In this document: piece after piece, positions 1 to 9,900 of the stretch
Position numbering within the stretch: the stretch's first letter is position 1
How the letters are laid out: each line of letters opens with the position of its first letter
Assembly (NCBI GenBank): GCA_016296345.1
Contig: JAEDJL010000034.1
Location: 1-23,895, forward strand
DNA length: 23,895 bases
Source of the DNA: Bacteroidales bacterium
Lineage (GTDB): Bacteria; Bacteroidota; Bacteroidia; Bacteroidales; P3
Direction of reading: 5' to 3'
Translations under genes and position numbers: made by a program
Notes under the pieces: model-generated
What the model was told of the DNA's origin: nothing
Seen by the model: the letters and a program-made list of their open reading frames with translations, nothing else
Databases searched by the model: none

Positions 1-2
1 AA

Positions 3-68
3 GGCGTTTACTTCATAAGAATTCAAACCGCCAAAGGCGAGGTCAAAAAGAAACTATTGGTAGAGTGA
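3..68 (+). CDS. C-terminal end of a T9SS-secreted protein (partial, type A sorting domain)
   Basis: Only the last 21 codons are in the window; the frame starts at base 3 and stops with TGA at 66-68. The peptide begins GVYFIRIQTAKG and ends KKKLLVE. This is the end pattern of type A T9SS C-terminal sorting domains (a G-V-Y-x-hydrophobic strand, then a Lys-rich final strand). Such domains direct Sec-exported proteins through the type IX translocon to the cell surface, where they are usually cleaved off. The body of the protein lies to the left, so its function cannot be stated. A hairpin terminator follows 13 bases after the stop. The fragment is short, but the pattern is characteristic. Confidence 0.72.
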   Translation, partial: GVYFIRIQTAKGEVKKKLLVE

Positions 69-81
69 TAGATTAAAGGAG

Positions 82-117
82 AAAAGGAGAGCGTGGGTTT
101 GCTCTCCTTTTCTTTTT
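82..117 (+). terminator. Rho-independent terminator of the left-edge gene
   Basis: An 11-bp perfect stem (82-92 with 101-111, arm AAAAGGAGAGC) has an 8-base loop and is followed by CTTTTTG. It lies just after the stop of the plus-strand sorting-domain gene. Its A-rich left arm gives a T-rich tail on the other strand too, so it may also end the minus-strand greA-HIT transcript, which stops at 199. Confidence 0.8.
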
Positions 118-198
118 GAGGCTCTGCCTCCGTTTTGCCACGCTTTCGCACAAAAAAAACGGCTGAAAGCACCACAGGGCAGTGGGTGTTGTTTGATG

Positions 199-594
199 TT
201 ATTCTATGCAGGAGGCAATCTTGTCGGCTATTGCTTTCATCTGCTCGGAGGGTAGTTGCAGCTTTTCTTTGGCAAAGTTGAGATCGCCCACTTCTTGCAA
301 CGGTACAAGGTGTATGTGGGCGTGTCTTACATCCAAGCCTATCACTGCAACGCCTACTTTTTCGCATGGTATTGCTTTCTTGATTGCTTTTGCCACCTTT
401 TTGGCAAAGAGCATGGTGTGAGAGAGCAGTTCGTCTTCGATGTCGAAGATGTAATCAATCTCTTGCTTTGGTACAACGAGAACGTGTCCTTCTGCCAAGG
501 GTGCTATGTCCAAAAAGGCATAGCATTTGTCGTCTTCTGCCACCTTGTAGGAGGGGATTTCTCCGTCTATTATCTTCGTGAATATTGATGCCAT
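199..594 (-). CDS. HIT family protein (histidine-triad nucleotide hydrolase/transferase)
   Basis: 131 residues, a normal length for a bacterial HIT (Hint-like) protein. The histidine triad is visible as HAHIHLVPL at residues 91-99. The N-terminal IFTKIIDGEIPSYKV and the FLDIAPLAEGHVLVVPK segment (about 28-43) are also typical of the family. HIT proteins bind purine nucleotides and hydrolyse nucleoside phosphoramidates or similar substrates through the central triad histidine; the physiological substrate is usually unknown. The ATG at 594 lies two bases beyond the greA stop, so the two genes should be co-transcribed and probably translationally coupled. A greA-HIT pairing is, from memory, common in Bacteroidota. 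The protein is expected to be cytoplasmic. The family call is firm; the cellular role is not. Confidence 0.93.
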   Translation of the reverse strand: MASIFTKIIDGEIPSYKVAEDDKCYAFLDIAPLAEGHVLVVPKQEIDYIFDIEDELLSHTMLFAKKVAKAIKKAIPCEKVGVAVIGLDVRHAHIHLVPLQEVGDLNFAKEKLQLPSEQMKAIADKIASCIE

Positions 595-596
595 GG

Positions 597-1073
597 TTAT
601 TCTCTTGTTATTTTCGTTATTTGCAGCTTCATTGTGCCTGCCGGAACTTCTATTTCGGCTATGTCTCCTACCTTCTTGCCGAGCAATCCTTTGGCTATCG
701 GTGAGGTGATTGAGAGTTTGCCGACCTTGATGTTTGCCTCGCTCTCGGGAACTAACTCGTAGGTCATTGTCTTTTTGAGTGCAAGGTTGATAAACTCTAC
801 CTTGGAAAGCAACAATACCTTGGAGGTGTCTATCTTTGTCTCGTCCAAAAGTCTTGCGTTGGCTATGAGCGATTGCAATTTTGCTATCTTTGCCTCCAAA
901 AGTCCTTGTGCTTCCTTGGCTGCGTCGTATTCTGCATTCTCCGACAGGTCTCCCTTGTCTCTTGCTTCTGCAATAGCTGCAGATATTGCAGGTCTTTCGA
1001 CTGTAATCATTTGATGCAGCTCGTCTTTGAGCTTTTGAAGACCTTCTTTTGAATAATACTTGATTTCTGCCAT
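597..1073 (-). CDS. greA: Transcription elongation factor GreA
   Basis: 158 residues, the standard GreA length. The N-terminal coiled coil (about 1-75) carries the acidic tip DLSENAEYDAAKE (42-54), whose Asp and Glu help RNA polymerase cleave backtracked transcripts in the secondary channel. The C-terminal FKBP-like domain (about 80-158) includes the family pattern around SPIAKGLLGKKVGDIAEIEVP. GreA rescues stalled elongation complexes. It is the first gene of a two-gene unit with the HIT protein two bases downstream. The upstream operon ends at the hairpin at 1101-1138, so greA probably has its own promoter. I see no clean TAnnTTTG box in the short leader, only a weak TATTTTTA-like stretch inside the terminator tail. 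Confidence 0.96.
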   Translation of the reverse strand: MAEIKYYSKEGLQKLKDELHQMITVERPAISAAIAEARDKGDLSENAEYDAAKEAQGLLEAKIAKLQSLIANARLLDETKIDTSKVLLLSKVEFINLALKKTMTYELVPESEANIKVGKLSITSPIAKGLLGKKVGDIAEIEVPAGTMKLQITKITRE

Positions 1074-1100
1074 TTTGTGTCTTTTCTGTTTTTCTCTGAT

Positions 1101-1138
1101 TAAAAATAAATCGAAGGCTGTTACTCAGCCTTCGATTT
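1101..1138 (-). terminator. Rho-independent terminator after the PorV-like gene
   Basis: A 13-bp perfect stem (1108-1120 with 1126-1138, arm AAATCGAAGGCTG) has a 5-base loop. On the minus strand it is followed by TATTTTTAAT. It lies 29 bases past the stop of the PorV/PorQ-like gene and upstream of greA, so it marks the end of the four-gene operon. Confidence 0.85.
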
Positions 1139-1167
1139 TGTGATTTGTAGATGTATCTTCTTATCTG

Positions 1168-2253
1168 TTACAATGCAAGCGAAAGTCCTACCGAATGAAT
1201 ACCGCCCATTACTTTGGTTGCTCTGAAGCTGTAATCCAAAGACAGGTTCATTCCGTTCTTTCCGTTCTTTGCTTTTGACAAAGGTGCAACAACGGAAGCA
1301 CCGCAGGCAAAACCGCCCATTATGCTTGTAGAACCGTCTTCGTCATAAATGCTCTTTGTTAATCCGTCTTCGTATGTGTAAGAGGCTCTCAACATAAAGT
1401 ATTTCATGAAGCCATATTCAACACCTGCTGTGTAGAGGTCTCGTCCGAATGCCATTGAGGCAAAGTTTCCTGCAAGGGTTACTCGGTGTGTGTTCTCTGC
1501 AAACAACAAGTCGTAAGAAATACCGATGTTAAGGCTTGACGGCAACTCAAATGAAGAAGAACGTTGCTCCAAAGTCTGGTAGTGGTTTGAGTTCTCAAAC
1601 AAGGCATTGACTGACAATCCGTCTCCCGAAAAGCTCATTGACGGTCCCCAGTTCTTCAATGCTATACCAAACTTCAATTCGTAGTTCTCTCCCGTAACGT
1701 ACTTGACACCTGCATCGATTGCAAAGCCTGTTCCTGTTACGTTGTCAATTCCTTCGTTCACAATCTTGAGGGTTGCTCCTGCATAGATAGTGTTTGAGAA
1801 CGCCTTGGCGTATGATACGGCTATGTTCATCATGCTTATCTTGTAGGTTCCGTTGTTTCCCATTTCAGGAGAACCGACGGTCGTTCTCTCGATTGTTCCA
1901 AAGTTCATTGAATTGACCGACAATCCCAACACTCCATAGTCGCCCAAGCTCTGAGCCAAACCTATGGCAATGTTGCTTACTCCGGAGTTTTGAAGCCATG
2001 CGGTGTATCCGAGATTGGCCTCTGTGCCGGTAGTGTGTGCCAAACCTGCAACGTTGCTGAACAAAGCATCAACTCCACTGCCGCAAGCCGTATTCACTCC
2101 TCCCCAACCGGAACTCTTTACCCAAGGATTGATTAGAAGTTCGCCTGCTCCGGAAGTTCCTCGTCTGTCATCGTTTCCTGCATTGGCGTTCATGCTTGGC
2201 ATCAACAAGATGCCAAACAAGACGCACGTCAATATTCTTTGTATGTTTTTCAT
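1168..2253 (-). CDS. PorV/PorQ family outer-membrane beta-barrel protein
   Basis: 361 residues with a signal peptide (MKNIQRILTCVLFGILLMPS, cleavage probably after ANA near residue 25). The mature N-terminus RRGTSGAGELLINPWVKSSG and the following SGVDALFSNVAGLA are the conserved opening of PorV/PorQ barrels (older name UPF0164). The rest is alternating amphipathic strands ending in GLSLAL. PorV is the T9SS outer-membrane protein that collects sorting-domain cargo from the SprA channel; PorQ works with PorZ. This copy is not placed among core T9SS genes. It lies 43 bases downstream of a giant exported protein and ends that operon, so I infer a dedicated partner or shuttle for that protein, much as SprF serves SprB. 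Whether it is the housekeeping PorV of this organism cannot be told from the window. Confidence 0.82.
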   Translation of the reverse strand: MKNIQRILTCVLFGILLMPSMNANAGNDDRRGTSGAGELLINPWVKSSGWGGVNTACGSGVDALFSNVAGLAHTTGTEANLGYTAWLQNSGVSNIAIGLAQSLGDYGVLGLSVNSMNFGTIERTTVGSPEMGNNGTYKISMMNIAVSYAKAFSNTIYAGATLKIVNEGIDNVTGTGFAIDAGVKYVTGENYELKFGIALKNWGPSMSFSGDGLSVNALFENSNHYQTLEQRSSSFELPSSLNIGISYDLLFAENTHRVTLAGNFASMAFGRDLYTAGVEYGFMKYFMLRASYTYEDGLTKSIYDEDGSTSIMGGFACGASVVAPLSKAKNGKNGMNLSLDYSFRATKVMGGIHSVGLSLAL

Positions 2254-2296
2254 ATTCTCTATATCTTATAAATTATTTACGTTGTCGATTGTCGGA

Positions 2297-5200
2297 TTAT
2301 TGGAATGAGTTCAAATCTACCGGTCTTAGTGAGCCAAACCATTTAATCAACTTCTCACCAACGCCATCTGCTTTTATATGAATTAGATAAACACCTCCCG
2401 AGATTGGCAATCCTTTGTGGTTCTTCAAATCCCAATCAACAGAAGTAAGAGCTGTTCCTCCTCCGGAAACCAACGATGCTGAAGGTCCTCTCAACTTTCT
2501 TATCACCGTTCCGTCCACAGAGTATATTGTAATGTAACAATCAGGTGGAAGATTGGTTATCTTCACAAGGTTCTGAATTTGGTCTTGCTCGTACAAAGAT
2601 GCTGCAAAGTATGGGTTCGGAACAACAGTTATGTTATCCAATGCACTCTCTGCTGTTTCTTTGTGTCCAATCAAGGTTGCCAAACCTGCATCTATTGTGA
2701 ATTGATACATAGGATAGTTATCATTCATTGCAGATGAAGATGCTGCTCCTCCGTTAAAGTCTGACCAATTTCTCGAATATGGTTTCCTTACTCTGATTGA
2801 GATTGTTGCATCGGTAGGAATTAGAGATTGTGATTTCTTTGACAACTCTACGTTTGCATTACCATACTCAAAGCATGATGCAATAGGCATTCCGACCCAC
2901 ATAACTGTCGAGAACAACTGGTGTGCTGCCTTGATGGCTCTTTGGTTGTTCACTCCGTTGTTTCCTATTCCGTTAAGAGCGGTTACAGAAGCCAAGTCGT
3001 TCAAAATTCCATACGCCCATGCTCCTTCGTCATAACGTGGAGGATTGACGGTTTCGGTACTGCTGTACTTAACTTGTGAAGTTCCCAATACATATACATA
3101 GTGCATACCTCCGAATACATATCCTCCCGCATCGGCTGAAACAGGTGTCGGATTCCACAAAAGGTCTCTACCGTTGTGGTGTCCCAAAGATGAGTTCTCT
3201 CCAAAGATGATGTTCAATCTTTCTCCTGTTTCGAGATTGATTGCATATCCAGGGAACCAACCCATACCCTTTGTGCCGCTGCCGTCAGGGTTTCCGTCTT
3301 TGCCGACAGACGGGTGATTTCTCAAAGCAAAACGTTTTGCATTGCCTTCTGTCAAAAGCGGGTCAAGACCCATTTCGATTACAGGACATCTTGTCCACTT
3401 GGTCTGGTCGTTTGTGAAGACTATATCAACCGAAGCAAGATTGCTCATGTCGTTGCATATCAAACTTGTTATCTTTGAAGCATCTGTCAAAACAAGTGAG
3501 TCTGAACCGTAAGTAGAAGCATCGTCTTGTGTAAAGTATTGTGCTTCCAAGAATGCAGGGTGCAAGTAGTTGTTGGTTGCAGATGTCAATCTGTAAGGAG
3601 CCCACCAGCCTCCTGCACAGTTCTCATACTCTGAACGTGCGTCCATAGGTGTTTTGATTGCAATGCCGTTTGAGTTTGAATATCCTGTGTGGTAGTAATC
3701 CAACCAAGCGTTTGACAAGTTTTGGTTGTCTGCTCCCGTGATACCTCCTGCTCTAATCCAGTCGGTAGCTTCAAGAGCGTCGTTATCGATAATTCCACTC
3801 AACCATGCTTTTGCAGGGTCTGCAAAGGTTACGGAAGAAGAAAGCAATGAGCCTTCAATCAAGTTTCCTCCCTTTGCCTCTCTTGCAGAGATTGAAGCAT
3901 TGTTAGAAGTTGCCACTCCCTTAGGGTTGGTTAGTTGTACCGATATTCCCAATTCAAAGATTATTTCTTCGTTTATGTCTCCGATTGGTCTTGAAGAACG
4001 TATCTCCATAACGTCGTCATAAACCGGTTTTGAAGGGTCTGCATTTGTCAATACCCAATCGCTTTCGTTCATAACGCCCGATGCAGAAGGTACTATTCTT
4101 ATCAAATATGAGCCTGTGCGAAGTTTCAATGGATCTACAATCTTGATGTTCAACGGTCCGTAGTTGGTCTTGTACATTGGTGTCTCAACAAAGTTGTTGT
4201 ATTTGCCGTCAATACCGTCAATACCGCTCTCAGGATTGCTTCCCTTTGCTCCCATAAGCTGAGCAATAGTCGATTTGTCAAAGTTCAATATCATTCCTCC
4301 GTTTCCTTGTCCTTCCAATCTGATAATCTCAGGGGACATTCCGTAAGATGATTGAACAAGTGTTCCGTTCTGCTCTGAGTTGGTCATGTGCGGGATTGCG
4401 ATAACAGGCTCTATAGAACCGCCACCGCCAACTTTTCTACTTGCCAAGTATGGTTCTTTTTGTCCGTCCAACTTGGTTGCATCTTGGTTGTTGTATGGCT
4501 TGAAGTTGTTGTAAGCATAAGCTATCGCGATGTAGTAGTATTTCTTGTTGTTTACAATTCTCTTGTCGTTGTTTGCAGAGAACTTATCTTCCGTAATCAA
4601 GAACGAGTGTCTGATTCCTTTGTTCTCTCCGCTTACCATGACTTGTGATTGCAATCTTCCATCAACCTCGGTCCAATTTACCAATTCTCCGATTGCTTGG
4701 TTGTTTTGCAAAGAGTCGTAGTTCTCAATATCGCATTGTGCTACCAAACGAGCCTTGTCATTGTCGTATATGTCGGCAACGGATACACTTGCATCTTTTA
4801 CTTGGAAGATTTGATAGCCTTCAAATCTGTAATGTCTGTCATATTCAACAGAGATACTATCTGTGCCGTCGGCTGCCTTCACAACGTATGAACGAGGAAT
4901 TGTTACATCTTCAACATCGAATGATTCGTTTACGTTGTTTCCTGCTTCGTTGGTCAAATAAAGTATAACTTGTCTGTCAAGTTCTTGAACAACTACTTGT
5001 GGTGCATCAGGTCCTTCCAATACGTTGAAGCAGTTGTCAAACAATGCTTGACATTTGTCGTCTATTTGTCTCAACAATTCAACCGATGCCATAGGTCCGC
5101 CACTTGTTGCTTGTGCAAATGGTATTCCGACCGTGATGTAGTTGATTGCTCCGGGTTGCAAGGTGAATGGTCCTGCAGATTGCATGAAACGTCTGTCGTC

Positions 5201-6904
5201 TGCTGCGTTTCCTGCTGTTTGTTCGGTCCATTCGGTTGTTTTGCCGACGCTTTCGTTTCCATTGGTTGCTGTTCCCCAACCCCAAATGTCGGATGTTCCC
5301 GGGAACATGAAGTCTGCATAAATTCCATCTTGGTATCCGATACTGTTAGCATTGTAACCGTCTCCTCCGTAGCACATTCTCTTTCCGTCTTTCCAGATAC
5401 CTCTCAAATAGTTGTAGTAGTCGGTTGCCTTGTCGGGTTCTCCGTTGTTGGCACTGCTGTTGTTGTAGTAAATAAATCGACGCATACCGAAACGTTCATC
5501 ATCGACAATACCGTTTCCAAAGTTCACTCCATTGATTGCACAAGCATCAACAGGGTCTTTTGATTTTGGATACCATGCTTCTTTATATTTGTAAGCATCG
5601 TCGGTCAATAGGATTGGATTGACAACTCCGTTGGAGTCTTTGTATGCTTCCAATGCTTCTGCTCCATATATGTCTATGAAAGCAGCTACATCGACCTTAG
5701 GGTTGTCTCTTCCATCAGGGTCCATATATGGTCCTTGGAAGAAGTCTATACCGATTGCAGGAGGATTTCCTGAGTAAGCTCCTGTTCCCGGACCGTCGGT
5801 TGCCTTTCCGTTGTAGCAATATCCGAGACCCCTTTCAACATCACAACCTACATAGTCGTCGGCTGCATATCCCAAATCGGGATCGACCCATTGCGAGAAG
5901 TAAGTGTTTGTCAAAACGAATGTCGAACGGTTGATGATTTCGTATGAATAGAAAGTCATGTTGTTGATTTCGTCGCTCATTGTGAAAGCAAACGCTTGCG
6001 CTCTAATTTCCAATCCGATTGGGTTTTCAGAACCTGATTCTGTGTGAGCATTTCCCTTGTCGTTGAATACCCACCATATCGTTTGGTCTCCCTTCAAGAC
6101 TTGATCGACCAACAAACCGCCTTTTGCTTCCAACGCTCCGCCTGTTCCGTAGTTAGGGTTGGTTGTGTTCGATTCAAAAGTAGGGGTCGGAGTATAAGCC
6201 GAACCTGCAGGAAGATTTGCTTTTATCTTTGCAGGACAAAGTTCTCCCGACAAATCGTAGTAAGGATAGTCTCCCATCTCCCATTCATAAACACCATTAC
6301 CATTTTGGTCATAGAAAGGTGCTAAGAACTTAGATTGTTTTTTGGAAACATCTCCGTGTGCAGGCCATGTCTTGATTGCTTCGGTTGCTCTCGAAGCATC
6401 AACGCTTATCACATTTCCTGCAGCATCTTTTTCAATTCCTGCAACGAAGTACTCTACTTCTGCCTTTGTGATTATGAAATGCTTATCCCATTTCTCACAA
6501 ACTGACTTATCAACAGTGGCATTCATATCCACTGTCAAAGGACCGGGCCAAAAGTCGTCTCCCGATTGTCCGAAACGCAATGCTGCAACACGCAACTGGT
6601 CGTTGGCATCAGTACCTCCAATCCACAATGCCGCACAATACATAGCTGTACTGTTGCCATCTTTTGGAACAAAGTAACGAGCCGTAGAACCATCATACCA
6701 CATGTTACCCGAAGTATTGATACGTGCCCTGACATTGTTTATACTCAACTCGGCAGAGCCTTGTCCTCTTCGACATCTTTCCAACTCTGCTTTCTTTGTC
6801 GGCTTTTGCTTGACTGCTCCCTTATATTTCTCTGCTTGAGCAGCACCACCAACAAGTAACAAGCACATCAATAATAATGATACTTTACTGCTAATATGTT
6901 TCAT
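2297..6904 (-). CDS. Giant exported protein with a T9SS/FlgD-Ig-like C-terminal domain
   Basis: 1535 residues with a clear signal peptide (MKHISSKVSLLLMCLLLVGG, cleavage after AQA near 24). The mature start has a conserved-looking NNVRARINTSGNMWYDG block (about 56-72). A WWVFNDKGN / SDEINNMTFYSYEIINR region near 280-330 precedes a segment rich in D-x-D-G-like acidic turns. The last 110 residues begin VVPNPYF and contain IYSVDGTVIRKL and SGGVYLIHIKADG, as in T9SS sorting or FlgD-type Ig domains. They then continue with KWFGSLRP to the end instead of the usual short Lys/Arg tail. I recognise the family (large T9SS-linked surface proteins found beside PorV-like barrels) but no enzymatic domain. 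It lies 29 bases after the receptor-like gene and 43 before the PorV-like gene. Expected location: cell surface or secreted. Confidence 0.75.
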   Translation of the reverse strand: MKHISSKVSLLLMCLLLVGGAAQAEKYKGAVKQKPTKKAELERCRRGQGSAELSINNVRARINTSGNMWYDGSTARYFVPKDGNSTAMYCAALWIGGTDANDQLRVAALRFGQSGDDFWPGPLTVDMNATVDKSVCEKWDKHFIITKAEVEYFVAGIEKDAAGNVISVDASRATEAIKTWPAHGDVSKKQSKFLAPFYDQNGNGVYEWEMGDYPYYDLSGELCPAKIKANLPAGSAYTPTPTFESNTTNPNYGTGGALEAKGGLLVDQVLKGDQTIWWVFNDKGNAHTESGSENPIGLEIRAQAFAFTMSDEINNMTFYSYEIINRSTFVLTNTYFSQWVDPDLGYAADDYVGCDVERGLGYCYNGKATDGPGTGAYSGNPPAIGIDFFQGPYMDPDGRDNPKVDVAAFIDIYGAEALEAYKDSNGVVNPILLTDDAYKYKEAWYPKSKDPVDACAINGVNFGNGIVDDERFGMRRFIYYNNSSANNGEPDKATDYYNYLRGIWKDGKRMCYGGDGYNANSIGYQDGIYADFMFPGTSDIWGWGTATNGNESVGKTTEWTEQTAGNAADDRRFMQSAGPFTLQPGAINYITVGIPFAQATSGGPMASVELLRQIDDKCQALFDNCFNVLEGPDAPQVVVQELDRQVILYLTNEAGNNVNESFDVEDVTIPRSYVVKAADGTDSISVEYDRHYRFEGYQIFQVKDASVSVADIYDNDKARLVAQCDIENYDSLQNNQAIGELVNWTEVDGRLQSQVMVSGENKGIRHSFLITEDKFSANNDKRIVNNKKYYYIAIAYAYNNFKPYNNQDATKLDGQKEPYLASRKVGGGGSIEPVIAIPHMTNSEQNGTLVQSSYGMSPEIIRLEGQGNGGMILNFDKSTIAQLMGAKGSNPESGIDGIDGKYNNFVETPMYKTNYGPLNIKIVDPLKLRTGSYLIRIVPSASGVMNESDWVLTNADPSKPVYDDVMEIRSSRPIGDINEEIIFELGISVQLTNPKGVATSNNASISAREAKGGNLIEGSLLSSSVTFADPAKAWLSGIIDNDALEATDWIRAGGITGADNQNLSNAWLDYYHTGYSNSNGIAIKTPMDARSEYENCAGGWWAPYRLTSATNNYLHPAFLEAQYFTQDDASTYGSDSLVLTDASKITSLICNDMSNLASVDIVFTNDQTKWTRCPVIEMGLDPLLTEGNAKRFALRNHPSVGKDGNPDGSGTKGMGWFPGYAINLETGERLNIIFGENSSLGHHNGRDLLWNPTPVSADAGGYVFGGMHYVYVLGTSQVKYSSTETVNPPRYDEGAWAYGILNDLASVTALNGIGNNGVNNQRAIKAAHQLFSTVMWVGMPIASCFEYGNANVELSKKSQSLIPTDATISIRVRKPYSRNWSDFNGGAASSSAMNDNYPMYQFTIDAGLATLIGHKETAESALDNITVVPNPYFAASLYEQDQIQNLVKITNLPPDCYITIYSVDGTVIRKLRGPSASLVSGGGTALTSVDWDLKNHKGLPISGGVYLIHIKADGVGEKLIKWFGSLRPVDLNSFQ

Positions 6905-6933
6905 ATAATTTCCTATTTATCAGTTACACATTT

Positions 6934-9900
6934 TTAGAATTGGTATGACACTCCCAAATAAACCATTCTTGGAGTTGAATAGTTGTAATTTGCCATGTCT
7001 AAGTACATAGTGTAGTAATCTCTGTACGATTGCTCATTCAACTGACCGGCAATGATAGTCTGAGTTTCAGGGTCTGTCAAATAACCATTGTCATCAGGGT
7101 CTCCCGTAACACCATAAACGCTTCTGATGTTCTTGATGTTGAAGACATTGGTTATACGAGCAAAGAAGCTCAATACTGTCATTCTCTTGCCTACTTTCAA
7201 GTTGTAAGCCTTATCAACACTCAAATCCACACGGAAACTCCAAGGAAGTCTTGCTCCACGGTAGCTACCAACAATGGTTTGCTGCAAATTGCTATGGTAT
7301 TTGGTGTAAGGAGCTCCCGATTGAACAACTCCCGTAATGTTAAATCCAAAGTTTTGCAACCAACGGAAGTTCTTTGCTATCTCGTTTCCGTCTTTGTCTG
7401 TGGTTATTCTTGTTGTTGTAGGTCCGTTATACTTATCTCCTCCCAAATAACGGAAGTCCAAGTTCACCTTAAACTCATGTCTTCTGTCGTCAGAGATAGG
7501 GAAAAGCATCTTGATGTCAGGATAACCTGCCTTAATCAAAGAAACGATTGTAGAAGAAGGCAAACCTGTTGTTCCTTCTGCATATTGCAAGGTGTAGTTT
7601 GCGTTTATTCTAACGTTCTTTGAACGTCTCAAATCGTATGATACTGTGAAACCTTTGGTTGTTCTGAAGTCTTGGTTGTCGTAAGAGTAGTAAAGGTTGG
7701 TAGGGTCAGCTCCCACAAATTGCTTAAGAGCAATCAAATCTCTTGTTTGCTTGTAATAAGCTGTGATACCCATTGCAGAAGAAGATGACAACACCTGTTG
7801 AAATCCCAACTCATAGTTTGTAATCTTTTCAGGCTTCAAGTTAGGGTTGGTCAATAATGCTCCGTTCATCTTTTCCATATATAGATAGCTTGCATAGTTT
7901 GCCTGCCAATAGCCTGCTCCCGGTCTTCTTGCGATAACATCGTATGAAGCCTTGAACTCTGACTTATCTGATACAGGGAAAGAGAATGCGATACGAGGCA
8001 TAACTACAACTTGTGGTTCGTAATCCTTAAATGCATCTGTGGAAATCACTTTTGGCAAACCTGTTTCCAACAATTCTCCCTTTCTGAATGGCAACGGCTG
8101 TCCTGACGAACCTGATATGTCGTTAGGGTTGCTTACAACCTCACCGTTCGCATTGTACCAAACATTATCGTTTTGGCTGCGGTAACCTCTGAGTTCCACA
8201 TTGTCCAAAGTAGAGTTTGAAGACAATTTATCTACATATACTATATAGTCATCTCCGATACTTGAAGGGATTTCGCTGCCTCTGCCTGCTGCTCTCAAAT
8301 CACCTGCTGTGTAAGAAGAGTACAACAAATAAGGGTCTTTCAATCCTTGTTGGTTTCCGTCAAATCTATCGACACGAATACCCACATTAAATATCAAGTC
8401 ATTGAAGTAGAACTTATCTTGAATGTAACCTGCCATATAGATTGGTTCCCATGCTCCGATATTTCTTTGTCCGTTTGCTCCTGTAAAGAAGTCTTGCAAC
8501 GATTGTTTACCGGTTATTTTCTTTCCTGTGTGGTCATATCCATAATAGCTTACCAAAGTATTTCCCGAGTTAAACAATTCATCTGCAGAGAACATATCCA
8601 AAGAGAATGTTGAAGGGTCGTAGCTGTCAATGTCTATGTACTCTGTTCCATCAACTGCCAAGCCTAACTTTTGACGAAGTTGCTTGTCAAAGAATGTCTG
8701 GCTGCCCTCATCATACTTACGGTCGTAAGTAACAACAGGATACATTCCGCTTTCGTCTATTTGCGGATTGTCCAAATCACGATACAACAAGTGTTGGTTT
8801 GCTTCTTGCTTCATGATTGTCCACAAACTTGAAGCTGCCAAGCTGTATCCTCTATATATAGATTGGTCATATTGGAAACCCAATTCGATAGAGTGCTTTC
8901 CGATGTCGGCAGAAACTCTTGCTGCTGCATAGATGTATTGGTTTTCTGCCTTAGAGTAAGAAGAACCGACAACACCGACGTTGGTAAACATTCCATAAAT
9001 GCTGTTTGGAGAATCTCCGTTCACCAATCCCTTAAATGCTCTGATGTAATCGTAGTTTATCAAATATGATTGAATATCCGAGAACTCGTTGTCATAGAAC
9101 AACTGAGTTGTGTAAGCGGACATACTTGGATTGTATTCGCTCGGAGTGTAATCAACTCTGTAATCCATCCAACCATTGTGTTCGTAAACGTATTCTTTAC
9201 TTCCGTCTCCGTCAATATCCATTCTTGTAAGCTCATAAGTCGGTCTCTTATAAGTATGGAATGTTCCTACATGACCATAACGGAAGAAATTGTCTCCGTG
9301 GTCTTTGTTGTAAGACTCGCTCGATTCCTTAGAGTAAGAACCTGTCAAATTGAATATTACGTTTTGAAGCAAAGAAGAACTTTCTGTAGGGAACTTCTGA
9401 GTAAAGTCTCCCATTATCTGATAGCTGTAGCTTTTGCTCTCTGTGTTGTTGTCATTGTTCATCAACATTGAAGAAACAGAACCATTCATGCCAACTCCGT
9501 GAATAAACTCTGCATTGATTTGCAATGAACTATTCTTGGAGAAACGGAAATCCAATCCTCCTTCGAGATATATGGAGTTGGACCACAAATTAGGCTTACG
9601 ACCTACTCTCTCAAAGTCTTGAGCTGTCAAGAACTCGGCAGTGTAATTCACCGCACCTGTTGTAGGGTCATAAACCAACGGATTTTGTTGCAAGTTTGCC
9701 AACACATCATCCTTTATCATATAATAACGTCTGTCCTTTGGTCTGATATAAGGGTCTGCAACGTAGGTAACAAATCCTGACAAACGGTATCCTATGATAC
9801 TGTTTGAAACACCCATTGCATCTGTCTTTTTCAACAAAGGACCTGTAAAATAGAAATCACCTCTGTGGTATCCACGAGTATCCAAAAGCTCTGAAGTTTG

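Noticed and set aside
23..367. 114-codon minus-strand open frame at the left edge
   Set aside because: It crosses the terminator and overlaps the HIT gene on the same strand in another frame; the product has no family features.
4970..5563. Long plus-strand open frame (197 codons) inside the giant exoprotein gene
   Set aside because: Antisense shadow of a coding strand with strong codon structure; its Val/Cys/Ser-rich composition is typical of such shadows.
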